A stretch of DNA of 64,000 bases from Reyranella soli (GCF_007992495.1 NZ_BKAJ01000011.1:16402-80401); one strand, 5' to 3'; shown: positions 1 to 9,538, numbered from the stretch's first letter. Numbers and translations are program-made. The notes: generated by a model from the letters alone, not told the origin.

Positions 1-525
1 GACCTGGCCGCAATCGTCGAGCCGCCGCCGCCCGACCTGCCGCCGCCGGAATTCCCGATCGCCAAGGTCGACATCCCGCCGCCGGAGGAGCCGCCGCCAC
101 CCGTTATCCCGCCGCTGCAGAAGAAGCCCGATCCCAAGCCCGAGCAACCCAAGCCGGTGCAGCGCAAGCCGCCGGCGCCGGTCCCGCAGGCGCCTGTCGA
201 CAATCAGCCGCAGCAGGCGACGCCGCGCGCGGCCAGCGCGCCGAGGACGATATCGGCCTCGCAGCTCGGCTTCCTGGTGCCGCCCAACCCGATCTATCCC
301 GCCCGCTCCCGCAAGGCCGGCGACCAGGGGACGGTCATGGTACGTGTGCTGATCGATGTCGCCGGCCGGCCGTCGCAAGTCTCGTTGCAAACCTCGTCGG
401 GCCATCCGGCGCTCGACGAATCGGCGGTGAGCGCCGTTCGCGCCGCACAGTTCCGGCCCTACGCCGAAGGCGGCATGACGCAGGCGGTGTGGGTCTTGGT
501 GCCGATCAATTTTGTGTTGAGGTAG
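1..525 (+). CDS. tonB: TonB family protein, 5' end outside window
   Basis: This is the C-terminal part of an energy transducer that couples the inner-membrane ExbB-ExbD motor to outer-membrane transporters. The frame is open from base 1, so the cytoplasmic tail and membrane anchor lie upstream of the window. About 174 residues are visible. The first ~85 are a Pro/Lys/Gln-rich periplasmic spacer with many PPP, KPDPKP and EQPKPV stretches. The rest is a TonB C-terminal domain: YPARSRKAGDQGTVMVRV, then ALDESAVSAVRAAQFRPY, ending in the strand VWVLVPINFVLR. An internal ATG at 157 is not the real start because the proline-rich spacer begins before it. exbB follows 10 bp after the stop codon, which fixes the role. 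The transported substrate is not shown by the sequence. Confidence 0.93.
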   Translation, partial: DLAAIVEPPPPDLPPPEFPIAKVDIPPPEEPPPPVIPPLQKKPDPKPEQPKPVQRKPPAPVPQAPVDNQPQQATPRAASAPRTISASQLGFLVPPNPIYPARSRKAGDQGTVMVRVLIDVAGRPSQVSLQTSSGHPALDESAVSAVRAAQFRPYAEGGMTQAVWVLVPINFVLR

Positions 526-535
526 GAGTTAGGTC

Positions 536-1279
536 ATGGGTGACGCATCGTCACTGGGCTTCGGCCATTTCATCGCGCAGTCCGACATCGTCGCCAAGGT
601 GTTGCTGGCGGTGCTGGCGATCATGTCGGCGATCTCCTGGTACCTGATCGTCTACAAGGGCATCAGCCAGGTCGTGCGCCAGAAGCGCAGCCAGAAATTC
701 CTCACCTTCTTCTGGAGCGCGACGTCGCTCGAGCAGGTGCAGAACGAGCTCAGCGTTCACGGCGTGCACGAGCCGTTCGGCCATCTCACGGCACATTCGC
801 TGCACGCCCAGGCCCATCACGCCAAGTTCGGCGCCGCCAAGCTCGAGGAGGCGGGATCGGAGCAGGAGTTCCTGACGCGCACCATCAAGAAGGTGCTCGA
901 CGAGGAGACGACGGCGCTGGAGAACGGCCTCACCATGCTCGCGACCATCGGCGCCACCGCGCCGTTCGTCGGCCTGTTCGGCACGGTGTGGGGCGTCTAT
1001 CACGCGCTGGTGGCGATTGGCATGTCGGGCTCGGGCATGCTCGACAAGGTCGCGGGACCGGTGGGCGAGGCGTTGATCATGACGGGCATCGGCCTTGCCG
1101 TCGCTCTGCCCGCGGTCATGGGCTACAACTGGCTGACCCGCTCCAATCGCGTGCTGACCACCAAGCTCGACGCCTTCGCCTTCGAGCTGCTGAACTTCCT
1201 GCTGATCGGCCGCACCCTGCAGACGGCTGGCCGCGGCGGCCGGCCCGGCACCGTGCCGCTTGCCGCCGTGAACTACTAG
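536..1279 (+). CDS. exbB: ExbB/TolQ/MotA family proton-channel subunit
   Basis: ExbB is the inner-membrane scaffold of the ExbB-ExbD motor that converts proton flow into work on TonB. The protein has 247 residues, normal for the family. A first membrane helix lies near residues 17-40. A long cytoplasmic segment follows, then the conserved pair of helices near 132-165 (IGATAPFVGLFGTVWGVYHA) and 173-200 (GEALIMTGIGLAVALPAVMG). The first of these is the MotA/TolQ/ExbB signature. A ribosome site, aggagtt, precedes the ATG. It lies between tonB and exbD on the same strand with short gaps, a classic tonB-exbB-exbD operon. TolQ is the alternative name, but no tolA, tolB or pal is present. Confidence 0.95.
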   Translation: MGDASSLGFGHFIAQSDIVAKVLLAVLAIMSAISWYLIVYKGISQVVRQKRSQKFLTFFWSATSLEQVQNELSVHGVHEPFGHLTAHSLHAQAHHAKFGAAKLEEAGSEQEFLTRTIKKVLDEETTALENGLTMLATIGATAPFVGLFGTVWGVYHALVAIGMSGSGMLDKVAGPVGEALIMTGIGLAVALPAVMGYNWLTRSNRVLTTKLDAFAFELLNFLLIGRTLQTAGRGGRPGTVPLAAVNY

Positions 1280-1294
1280 GCGAGGAGGGGACCC

Positions 1295-1711
1295 ATGGCC
1301 TTCGGAAGCTTCGAACGCAAAACCTCCTCCCAGCCCATGGCCGAGATCAACATGGTGCCGTTGATCGACGTCGTGCTGGTGCTGCTGGTGATCTTCATCG
1401 TGACGGCGCCGCTCCTGACCAACGTGGTCAAGCTCGACCTGCCCAAGGCGACCTCGGCCAACGACATCCAGAAGCCGGAGAAGATCGAGTTCGCCATCGA
1501 CGCCAACGGCGCGCTCTATTGGAAGGGCGAGCGCCTCAGCCGCGAGGACGCGATCGCCAGGTTCGCCGAGGAGGGCCGCAAGCGGCCGCAGCCCGAGGTC
1601 TACCTGCGCGCCGATCAGAACGTGCCCTACCGCTACGTCGCCGAGACCCTGGCCGACGCCTCGAAGGGCGGCCTCTCGAAGGTCGCCTTCGTCAGCGAAC
1701 CGGCGCGGTAG
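1295..1711 (+). CDS. exbD: ExbD/TolR family biopolymer transport protein
   Basis: ExbD is the proton-conducting partner of ExbB. The 138-residue protein has a short cytoplasmic N-terminus, one membrane helix near residues 20-41 (NMVPLIDVVLVLLVIFIV) and a periplasmic domain. Asp25 in that helix is at the place of the proton-carrying aspartate known in E. coli ExbD. A purine-rich site (gaggagggga) lies upstream of the ATG. It is the last gene of the tonB operon, and a strong hairpin begins 6 bp after its stop codon. Confidence 0.94.
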   Translation: MAFGSFERKTSSQPMAEINMVPLIDVVLVLLVIFIVTAPLLTNVVKLDLPKATSANDIQKPEKIEFAIDANGALYWKGERLSREDAIARFAEEGRKRPQPEVYLRADQNVPYRYVAETLADASKGGLSKVAFVSEPAR

Positions 1712-1717
1712 TCTTGC

Positions 1718-1753
1718 GCTGGGGGCGCGCCACTCCAGTGGCGCGCCCCCAGC
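1718..1753. terminator. Perfect 17-bp-stem hairpin between convergent genes
   Basis: Arms 1718-1734 and 1737-1753 are exact reverse complements (GCTGGGGGCGCGCCACT and its partner) with a 2-base loop. The hairpin fits almost exactly between the exbD stop (1711) and the stop of the convergent VOC gene (1755). It probably ends or stabilises transcripts from both sides. There is no clear U-run, so a purely intrinsic terminator is not proven. Confidence 0.75.
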
Positions 1754-1754
1754 A

Positions 1755-2117
1755 CTAACGCGCTGTCCACACTGCGAGCTCGTATCCGTCCGGATCGGCG
1801 AAGTGGAAGCGGCGGCCGCCGGGAAAATCGTAGGCCGCTTTGACGACGCGCCCGCCCGCCGCCTCGACTCGGCGCTGGATCTCGGAAAGGTCGTTGGCAT
1901 AGAGGATGACCAGCGGACCGCCGGCGCCGCGCGCTTTGTCCGCTCCGGCGAAGCCGCCGGTCAGCCGGCCATCGCGGAACTCGCAATAGTCCGGGCCATA
2001 GTCCTTGAACGTCCAGCCGAAGACGTCGCCATAGAACTTCCTGGCGCGCGCTACGTCGGTCACGTCGAACTCGACGTAGTCGATGCGGCGGTCGTTGTCG
2101 CTGTTGGTCGTGGCCAT
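1755..2117 (-). CDS. VOC (glyoxalase/bleomycin-resistance fold) protein
   Basis: This is a single-domain vicinal-oxygen-chelate protein of 120 residues. It starts its first beta-alpha-beta module at YVEFDVTDVARARKFYGDVFGW and ends in the typical strand FHFADPDGYELAVW. Such proteins bind a metal or small molecule and act as glyoxalases, dioxygenases, epimerases or antibiotic-binding proteins. The substrate cannot be told from sequence. The ATG at 2117 has a strong ribosome site (aggagga) just upstream. The same frame stays open upstream on this strand, but that part is out-of-frame translation of the neighbouring acyl-CoA dehydrogenase. It sits alone, convergent to exbD. Confidence 0.85.
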   Translation of the reverse strand: MATTNSDNDRRIDYVEFDVTDVARARKFYGDVFGWTFKDYGPDYCEFRDGRLTGGFAGADKARGAGGPLVILYANDLSEIQRRVEAAGGRVVKAAYDFPGGRRFHFADPDGYELAVWTAR

Positions 2118-2206
2118 GATCGCTCCTCCTCGAAAGGAGAGCGATCCTGTCCGATATTCGTGCCGGCGTCTTGACCCGAGGCCGTGAACGGATGCCAGCA
2201 GTGCTG

Positions 2207-3412
<1,206 letters not shown>

Positions 3413-3421
3413 GGCGTGCCT

Positions 3422-3465
3422 CCTGATGCTGCGTGGGCATCGTTAAGGCGCTGCACCGCATCAGG
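3422..3465. promoter_or_regulatory. LysR-type operator candidate between ACAD and lysR
   Basis: The gap between the two divergent start codons holds GATGC-N7-GCATC (3425-3441), which fits the T-N11-A core expected for LysR regulators. A second, outer inverted repeat shares its left half: CCTGATGC (3422-3429) and GCATCAGG (3458-3465). The position beside both starts suits autoregulation plus control of the dehydrogenase. This is inference from symmetry only. Confidence 0.45.
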
Positions 3466-3491
3466 AAATTGAATAGATTTCATGATATCTC

Positions 3492-4415
3492 ATGCACATG
3501 ATTAATCTGTCGCGCGTCGACCTCAATCTCCTGGTCGTCCTCGAGGCGATCGTCGCCGAAGGCGGCGTCAGCCGGGCGGCCGAGCGGCTCAACCTCACCC
3601 AGCCTGCGGTGAGCCATGCGCTCGCCCGGCTGCGCGAGCTGTTCGACGATCCATTGTTTGTGCGCGCGGGCCGCAACCTCGCACCGACGGCACTCACCAA
3701 GGGCTTGGTCGAGCCGCTGCGCCAGTCGCTGCAGGCCCTCGGCGCGCTGATCGAGAAGGGCGAGGGCTTCGACCCGGCACGGGCCAGGACCGTGTTCACG
3801 GTGTCGATGCGCGATCCCATGGAAGTGCTCATCCTGCCGAAGCTGATGAAACGCCTGGCCCGCGAAGCGCCGGGGATTGACCTGCGCACGGTCCAGATGC
3901 GCCGGCGCAGTGTCGAGAACGGTCTGGCCGACGGCACGCTCGATGCCGCCTTCGATGTGGCCTTGCCCCTGTCGGAGCGCATCCATCGCCAGCGCATCAG
4001 CGCCGATCGCTTCGTGGTCGCGGCCCGCAAGGGCCATCCGCGGGTGCGGCCGGGTTTCACGCTGGCGACGTATCTTGCGGAGAAGCACGTCATGGTGACG
4101 TCGCGCCGCCGCGGTCCGGGCGCGGAGGACATCGAGCTCGGCCAGCACGGCCAGCGCCGCCACGTCAGCCTGCGTTGCCGCAACTACCTCGCGGCCATCC
4201 AGGTCGTGGCGGGGAGCGACCTGGTGCTGACGATGACCGCGCGCTACGCGTCGCTGCTCGGTGCGGCATCGGGCGTGCGGGTATTGGCCATGCCGCTCAG
4301 GATGCCGACGCTCGATCTTTTCCTCTATTGGCACGACCGGGTCCACAACGACCCGGCCAATCGCTGGCTGCGCTTGCAGCTCGTCGAGGCCTTGGGCAAG
4401 ACTGCGCGCCCCTGA
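3492..4415 (+). CDS. LysR family transcriptional regulator
   Basis: 307 residues. The N-terminal winged helix-turn-helix (about residues 6-65) includes VSRAAERLNLTQPAVSHALARLRELFDDPLFVR, typical of LysR. The remaining part is the effector-binding domain. The start MHMINLSRVDLNLL is usual for the NodD/LinR-like branch. Two in-frame ATGs (3492 and 3498) could both serve as start. It is divergent from the acyl-CoA dehydrogenase and therefore its likely regulator. The inducer is unknown. Confidence 0.92.
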   Translation: MHMINLSRVDLNLLVVLEAIVAEGGVSRAAERLNLTQPAVSHALARLRELFDDPLFVRAGRNLAPTALTKGLVEPLRQSLQALGALIEKGEGFDPARARTVFTVSMRDPMEVLILPKLMKRLAREAPGIDLRTVQMRRRSVENGLADGTLDAAFDVALPLSERIHRQRISADRFVVAARKGHPRVRPGFTLATYLAEKHVMVTSRRRGPGAEDIELGQHGQRRHVSLRCRNYLAAIQVVAGSDLVLTMTARYASLLGAASGVRVLAMPLRMPTLDLFLYWHDRVHNDPANRWLRLQLVEALGKTARP

Positions 4416-4433
4416 CAAGCGCCGGAGTTTCAC

Positions 4434-6506
4434 GTGTCCCTTGATGCCAAAGTCGATGCGAGGCCGACCGTCGATAAGCCCGATGACGATCCGTATCTCT
4501 GGCTCGAGGACATCGAGGGCGAACGCGCGCTTGCCTGGATCGAAGCCGAGAACGACCGCACATTGAAAACCTTCGGCGGCGCGCAGTTTGCCGCCGACCG
4601 CGACACCCTGGCGGCGATCCTCGACCGGCCCGACAAGATCCCCATGATCGGGCGGCGCGGGCCGTGGGTCTACAACTTCTGGCTCGATGCCAAAAACCCG
4701 CGCGGCTTGTGGCGTCGCTCCACGCTCGAAAGCTATCGCCTCGATCAGCCGGCCTGGGACGTCCTGCTCGACGTCGATGCCCTGGCCGCGGCCGAAGGCG
4801 AGGACTGGATCTGGGGCGGTGCGGCGACGCGGACCGGCACGCACGATCGCGCCATCGTCCGCCTGTCGCGCGGCGGCAGCGACGCCGTGGTGCTGCGCGA
4901 GTTCGACCTGACCAGCCGGGTCTTCGTGAAGGACGGCTTCGTGCTGCCGGAAGCCAAGGGCGGGGTGAGCTGGCTCGACCCCGACACGCTGCTGCTCAGC
5001 AGCGCCTGGGGCGGCGATGTCACGACGTCGGGTTACGCCCGCACGGTGCGACTGTGGCGACGCGGTACGGACGCAGCCCAGGCGCCGGTTCTCTTCGAAG
5101 TGCCGCGGCAGAGCATGTTGGCCGGCGCCGGAGTCGACCGCGAGCATGCCTCGAAGATCGTATGGTACGCCGAACAGATCGGTTTCTTCGACATCAATCT
5201 CTGGATGGCGGACGGCGAGGGCGCCAACGGGATCAAGCTCGACCTGCCGACCGACGTCGAATTGCAGACGCACTATGACTGGATGGCGATCAAGCCGCGC
5301 AAGGCCTGGGCGGTGGGAGGCAGGACCTGGCCTGCCGATACCCTGCTCGGCATCAGGCTCGACGCGTTCATGGCCGGCAGCCGGGATTTCGCCGTCCTGT
5401 TCGAACCGGCTAACCGGCGGGTACTCGAAGGCTTCTTCTGGAATACGGGCCGGCTGGTGCTGTCGATCCTCGACAACCTGCAGCCGGTGTTCGAGGTCGT
5501 CACGCCGTCCGACGCCGGATGGACGCGACACGGACTGGCCGGCCTGCCGGCGATCGGCGTGGTCAACATCTCGCCGCTGGACGTCGAGCCGTCGGAGAGC
5601 AACGGCGATCTGGTCGCGACCGTGCAGGACCCGCTGACGCCGCATTCCTTGATGCTGCTTGCCAAGGACAAGGGCCCGGTCCTGCTCAAGCGATCCTCGC
5701 CGGCCTTCTCGCCCGAAGGCCTGGTGGTGACGCGCCACGAGGCGATCTCGATCGACGGCGAGCGTATCCCCTATACCCAGACTGGCCCGGCCGGCGAGAC
5801 CGGCGATGCGCCGGTGCATCTCACCGGCTACGGCGGCTTCCGTATCGCGAGCATGCCCTACTACAACGCCAGCATCGGCAAGATGTGGCTGGAGCGCGGC
5901 GGCACCAGTGTCATTGCCAACATCAGGGGCGGCGGCGAGTTCGGCACGCCCTGGCACGAGGCCGGCCGCGGCGCGGGCAAGCGGCTGTCGCACGACGACT
6001 TCGCCGCCGTCGCCGCCGACCTGGTACGCCGCGGCGTGACGCGGCCCGGCCGCATCGCTGCCGAGGGCGGATCGAACGGCGGCATTCTGATCACCAACAT
6101 GCTGACGCGCTATCCCGAGCGCTTCGGCGCCCTGTTCTGCACCATCCCGCTGATCGACATGCGCCGCTATTCCAAGCTTCTGGCCGGTGCGAGCTGGATC
6201 GCCGAGTACGGCGATCCCGACAAGCCGGAGGAATGGGAGTGGCTAAAAACCTATTCGGCCTATCATCAGGCCGTGCCCGGTCAAGCCTATCCGCCGATCC
6301 TGATCGCCACGACGCGGCGCGACGATCGCGTGCATCCCGGCCATGCCCGCAAGATGACGGCCAAGCTCCACGCCATGGGCTACGACCAGGTCTATTTCTA
6401 TGAGCCCGCCGCCGGCGGCCACGGCTACGGCAAGGACAACAAGGAACGGGCTGCTTTCTCGGCGCTAGGCTACACGTTCCTCAGGCAGAAGATCGGCTGG
6501 TCGTGA
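4434..6506 (+). CDS. Prolyl oligopeptidase family serine peptidase (S9)
   Basis: 690 residues, the size of prolyl oligopeptidase. An N-terminal beta-propeller-like region (DDPYLWLEDIEGERALAW onward to ~420) covers a C-terminal alpha/beta-hydrolase domain. The catalytic serine is Ser547 in EGGSNGGIL. Asp630/631 in TTRRDDRVHPGH and His663 in GGHGYG complete the triad. The family cleaves short peptides after proline or related residues. No signal peptide is seen, so it is probably cytoplasmic. The start is GTG at 4434, with ggag about 8 bases upstream. It follows the lysR gene by 18 bp, but a functional link is not evident. Its 3' end overlaps the convergent GNAT gene by 26 bp. Confidence 0.9.
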   Translation: MSLDAKVDARPTVDKPDDDPYLWLEDIEGERALAWIEAENDRTLKTFGGAQFAADRDTLAAILDRPDKIPMIGRRGPWVYNFWLDAKNPRGLWRRSTLESYRLDQPAWDVLLDVDALAAAEGEDWIWGGAATRTGTHDRAIVRLSRGGSDAVVLREFDLTSRVFVKDGFVLPEAKGGVSWLDPDTLLLSSAWGGDVTTSGYARTVRLWRRGTDAAQAPVLFEVPRQSMLAGAGVDREHASKIVWYAEQIGFFDINLWMADGEGANGIKLDLPTDVELQTHYDWMAIKPRKAWAVGGRTWPADTLLGIRLDAFMAGSRDFAVLFEPANRRVLEGFFWNTGRLVLSILDNLQPVFEVVTPSDAGWTRHGLAGLPAIGVVNISPLDVEPSESNGDLVATVQDPLTPHSLMLLAKDKGPVLLKRSSPAFSPEGLVVTRHEAISIDGERIPYTQTGPAGETGDAPVHLTGYGGFRIASMPYYNASIGKMWLERGGTSVIANIRGGGEFGTPWHEAGRGAGKRLSHDDFAAVAADLVRRGVTRPGRIAAEGGSNGGILITNMLTRYPERFGALFCTIPLIDMRRYSKLLAGASWIAEYGDPDKPEEWEWLKTYSAYHQAVPGQAYPPILIATTRRDDRVHPGHARKMTAKLHAMGYDQVYFYEPAAGGHGYGKDNKERAAFSALGYTFLRQKIGWS

Positions 6507-7047
6507 GTCGCTTGGCCAGCATGATGTCCGGCCGGCCGGCGCCGTTCACATCAGGCAGCAGGCCGACGATCTTATAGCCGTGCCGGCGATAGAAGGTGAG
6601 GGCGTGCCCGCGCGCCGTCGCCTCGATCGTCGCGACGTGGTTGACCACATCGGGCCAGAGATTGCGGCCGAACAGGTTGGTGCCGCCGTAGTCGTCGTCG
6701 CTGCCGAGGAAGAGCGTCAGCACGCCTTCGCTGCGGGCGCGCGCCTCGAGGGCCGCCATCAGCGCCGAGCCGATGCCGCGGCGCTGGCAGTCCGGCGCCA
6801 CGACCAGGGGATGGATCTCCCAGCCGTGGCTGTAGGTGCGGATCGCGCCGATCCAGCCGACCAGCCGCTCGCCCTCCAGGGCGGCGTGGCCCAGCCAGCC
6901 TTCCTCGGCGCAGCGCAACGCCACCTCGGCCTCTGCTTCGCCGGGACCGTTGTAGGCCGACGGCACATGGGCCAAGGCGTCGCGCAGGATCGCGGCGGCA
7001 TCGGCACGCCGGGACGCCGCAAGCGTCCCGAAATCGACGATCTCCAT
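6481..7047 (-). CDS. GNAT family N-acetyltransferase
   Basis: 188 residues. The acetyl-CoA binding loop is visible as VVAPDCQRRGIGSALMAALEARARSEG (motif A, Q/R-x-x-G-x-G/A). It is followed by a C-terminal FYRRHGYKIVGLLPD segment (motif B). N-acetyltransferases of this type modify amino groups of small molecules or protein N-termini; the substrate is not predictable. Its start abuts the stop of the LysE-type exporter upstream on the same strand (7048), so the two are probably one operon. Confidence 0.85.
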   Translation of the reverse strand: MEIVDFGTLAASRRADAAAILRDALAHVPSAYNGPGEAEAEVALRCAEEGWLGHAALEGERLVGWIGAIRTYSHGWEIHPLVVAPDCQRRGIGSALMAALEARARSEGVLTLFLGSDDDYGGTNLFGRNLWPDVVNHVATIEATARGHALTFYRRHGYKIVGLLPDVNGAGRPDIMLAKRLTTSRSSA

Positions 7048-7674
7048 TCAGCTCCTCGAGCCCGCGAAGGTGACGGTCGCTGCGCCGGCGCCGATCAGCA
7101 ATCCGCCGCCCACCTTGTTGACCACGCCGATGGCGCGCGGGTTGGCGACGAAGCCGCGGGCGCGGGTGGCGACCAGCGCGTAGCCGAAGGCATTGGCGAA
7201 GGCCAGCAGCAGGAAGGTGGTCTCGAACACCAGCATCTGGGTGAGGAAGTCGGCCTGCGGATCGAGGAAGGCCGGCAGGAAGGCGACGAAGAAGGTGATG
7301 CTCTTGGGGTTGAGCGCCGTTACCAGCCAGGCATGGCCCAGCATCCGCGCGGCCGAGACCGCGTCGGTGCGCGGCGCCGCTTCGAGCGTACCGCCGGCGC
7401 GCCAGAGCTTTATGCCGAGATAGACGAGGTAGGCCGCGCCCACCCACTTCAGGATGGTGAACAGCGTGGCCGAGGCGGCGAGCAGGGCGCCCAGGCCCAG
7501 CATGGAAAGCGTCATGGCGGTGAAGTCGCCCAGCGCCACGCCCACCGTCATGGGCAGCACGGTGCGCCAGCCCTGACCCAGGGCGTAGGAGACGACCAGC
7601 AGCACGGTCGGCCCCGGGATGATCAGCAGCGCCGCCGAGGCGGCAGTGAAGGCGGCCCAGCTTTCGAACGTCAT
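7048..7674 (-). CDS. LysE family translocator
   Basis: 208 residues with about six membrane helices. The LysE/RhtB family exports amino acids or their derivatives. Family landmarks are the N-terminal helix PGPTVLLVVSYALGQGWR and the middle motif TALNPKSITFFVAFLPAF. The ATG at 7674 has an excellent ribosome site (ggagga). Longer open frames upstream are translation through the neighbouring SDR gene in another frame. The adjoining GNAT gene starts one base after this gene ends. An exporter paired with an acetyltransferase suggests detoxification or export of an amino compound, but this is inference. Confidence 0.9.
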   Translation of the reverse strand: MTFESWAAFTAASAALLIIPGPTVLLVVSYALGQGWRTVLPMTVGVALGDFTAMTLSMLGLGALLAASATLFTILKWVGAAYLVYLGIKLWRAGGTLEAAPRTDAVSAARMLGHAWLVTALNPKSITFFVAFLPAFLDPQADFLTQMLVFETTFLLLAFANAFGYALVATRARGFVANPRAIGVVNKVGGGLLIGAGAATVTFAGSRS

Positions 7675-7724
7675 GCAATCCTCCGGTTGCTTCCGGAGGA
7701 TCAAGCCACAGGCTTTCGCAGAGG

Positions 7725-8663
7725 TCAGCCGGCTTTTGCCGTCTTGCCGCCGTCGATCACGATCTGCGCACCGGTCATGAAGGGATGCTCGTCGGAGGCG
7801 AGGGTGAGCGCCAACGCGGCGACTTCCTCCGCGGTGGCGAGACGCCCGATCCCGGGTACGTTGTTCTTGACCCATTGGTTCAGGCCGACCCGCCACACGG
7901 CGTCCGGCACGCTCTCCATGCCAGCGGCCCGGCGCAGGAACGGCGTATCGGTCGTGCCGGGGATCAGCGTGTTCACGCGAATGCCCTGCTGGGCGTAGTC
8001 GAGCGCCGCGCCCTGAACGAGGCCGACCAGCGCCCGCTTGCTCGCGGTATAGGCCGTGCGCTTGGCCTGGGTGGAAATGGCGTTGGACGAGGCGGTGACG
8101 ACGATCGTGCCGCCGCCCGCCTTCAGCATGTGCGGGATCTCGTACTTCATGGCGAGGAAGACGCCGCGCAGGTTGGTGTTGTTGACGCGGTCCCATTCCT
8201 CGGCGCTGTACTCGTGCAGCGTCTTCTCGATGGTGATGCCCGCGTTGTTGAAGGCGACGTCAAGCCGGCCGTAGGCGGCGATCGTGGCGTCGATGAAGGT
8301 GCGGACTTCGTCCTCGACCAGGACGTCGGCCTTCACATAGACGGCCTCGCCGCCGGCCGCCTTGATCTCGCGTTCGACCTCCTGGCCGAGCGCTGTCCGG
8401 CGGCCGCAGAACGCGACCTTGCCGCCTTCCGCTGCAAAGGCGAGGGCGGCGGCCCGGCCGATGCCCGACGTGGCGCCGGTGATGGCGACGACCTTGCCGT
8501 CGAAGCGACGGCGGCCGGGCTGCGGCGGTATGGGGGGCGATTTGGCTGGCAGTGCGAGGGCGACGCCTGCCGCTAAGCCGGTGATGAGGCCGGCGGCAGC
8601 GCCAAGGGTGGTCGAACCGAGGATACGGCGGCGATTGGGCGGGCTGGGGGTGTCGAGCGACAT
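7725..8663 (-). CDS. SDR family oxidoreductase with Tat-like N-terminus
   Basis: 312 residues. The first ~45 residues look like a twin-arginine leader or anchor: RRRILG at residues 11-16, then a hydrophobic stretch (GAAAGLITGLAAGVALALPA). After it comes a standard short-chain dehydrogenase: TGATSGIG nucleotide-binding loop, NNAG, the VTASS serine, and the YTASK Tyr-x-x-x-Lys pair. NAD(P)H enzymes of this fold are normally cytoplasmic, so the leader is unusual. Start chosen at ATG 8663; a TTG at 8690 is also in frame but would lie within an operator palindrome. The gene is divergent from tetR (8782) and probably repressed by it. The substrate is unknown. Confidence 0.85.
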   Translation of the reverse strand: MSLDTPSPPNRRRILGSTTLGAAAGLITGLAAGVALALPAKSPPIPPQPGRRRFDGKVVAITGATSGIGRAAALAFAAEGGKVAFCGRRTALGQEVEREIKAAGGEAVYVKADVLVEDEVRTFIDATIAAYGRLDVAFNNAGITIEKTLHEYSAEEWDRVNNTNLRGVFLAMKYEIPHMLKAGGGTIVVTASSNAISTQAKRTAYTASKRALVGLVQGAALDYAQQGIRVNTLIPGTTDTPFLRRAAGMESVPDAVWRVGLNQWVKNNVPGIGRLATAEEVAALALTLASDEHPFMTGAQIVIDGGKTAKAG

Positions 8664-8674
8664 GGCAACCTCAA

Positions 8675-8723
8675 ATCTTGTCAATGACAAGATAAATTAC
8701 CTTCCAATCTTTACAATGACAAG
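8675..8723. promoter_or_regulatory. Tandem TetR-type operator palindromes
   Basis: Two copies of the same dyad lie between the divergent SDR and TetR genes. The first, 8675-8693, is a perfect 19-bp palindrome (ATCTTGTCA-A-TGACAAGAT). The second, 8709-8723, is CTTTACA-A-TGACAAG with one mismatch in the left arm. Their centres (8684 and 8716) are 32 bp apart, about three helical turns, so both dimers would bind the same face. The site lies directly upstream of the SDR start codon. This is a strong prediction for the operator of the adjacent TetR protein. Confidence 0.75.
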
Positions 8724-8781
8724 TCGCGAAAGTCTCGGCTTGGTCGCTTGACACCCCGCATGACGCATGAGGGGATGGCTC

Positions 8782-9405
8782 ATGGCGCGGGCGAAGACGG
8801 CAAAACCCTATCACCACGGCGAGTTGCGCGAGGCGTTGGTCTCGGCCGGCCGCAAGCTGATGGAAGAACGGGGCTTGCGTGGCTTCACCCTGCGGGAGTG
8901 CGCCCGGCGAGCAGCGGTTTCCCACGCTGCCCCGGCCCACCACTTCGCCTCGATCGACGACCTGCTGGCCGAGATCGCGACCCGCGGCTACCACGAGCTC
9001 ACCGCGGCGATGTCGGCCGAGGCGCGGCGGTCGGGCAATGACGCGGCCGCCCGGCTGGTCGGCCAGGGCGTGGGCTACATGGCCTTCGCCGCTGCCAATC
9101 CGGTGCTGTTCCAGCTCATGTTCAGCCGCGAGGCCAACCGCTTCGAGACGCCCGAGCTCGCCGAGGCCGCCAAGTCGGCCTATCACCTGCACCGCGAGGC
9201 GGTCGAAGCCGTCATCCCCCAGGCCTCCGGCGAAGTGAAGGAGCGCATGGTCGACTTCGCCTGGGCTTCCGTGCACGGCTTCATCACCCTGGTCCTGGAA
9301 GGCCAGCTCGGCGAGAAGGATTCGTCGCGCGCGCTCAAGGCGCGTGGCCTGGCGGCGCTATCGGCAATGGTCGAGGCGGTCGTCCGCGCCGGCGGTGAGC
9401 CCTAG
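8782..9405 (+). CDS. TetR/AcrR family regulator with WHG-type C-domain
   Basis: 207 residues. The DNA-binding helix-turn-helix is in residues ~8-55 (LREALVSAGRKLMEERGLRGFTLRECARRAAVSHAAP). The C-terminal part (MAFAAANPVLFQLMFSREANRF) fits the TetR_C/WHG domain found in regulators of short-chain dehydrogenases. The ATG at 8782 is chosen because GAGGGG sits 7 bases upstream; the earlier ATG at 8767 has no site. It is divergent from the SDR gene over a pair of palindromes and is its likely repressor. Confidence 0.9.
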   Translation: MARAKTAKPYHHGELREALVSAGRKLMEERGLRGFTLRECARRAAVSHAAPAHHFASIDDLLAEIATRGYHELTAAMSAEARRSGNDAAARLVGQGVGYMAFAAANPVLFQLMFSREANRFETPELAEAAKSAYHLHREAVEAVIPQASGEVKERMVDFAWASVHGFITLVLEGQLGEKDSSRALKARGLAALSAMVEAVVRAGGEP

Positions 9406-9438
9406 GCCTTGTAATCACAAGCGCCTGAAACGCGCCCA

Positions 9439-9509
9439 CTGTCATCCCGAGCGCAGCGAGGGACCTTTCCTGGGGCCTCAAAGGCCCCTCGCTTCGCTCG
9501 GGGTGACAG
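9439..9509. repeat. Palindromic repeat family A, copy 1
   Basis: A 71-bp imperfect palindrome running from CTGTCATCCCGAGCGCAGCG to the mirror CGCTCGGGGTGACAG, with an AAAGG/CCTTT inner pair. It sits between the convergent tetR and GNAT genes, where it may act as a bidirectional terminator. Related copies occur at 10766, 14935, 17776 and 60539. Confidence 0.85.
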
Positions 9510-9538
9510 CTGCGACTTACCTTCAGCGATAATCGGTA

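Noticed and set aside
3480..5993. Open frame of over 800 codons on the minus strand, antisense to lysR and the oligopeptidase gene
   Set aside because: It lies entirely antisense to two well-supported genes, has arginine/histidine/glutamine-rich low-complexity content and no domain. Such frames are expected by chance at this GC content.
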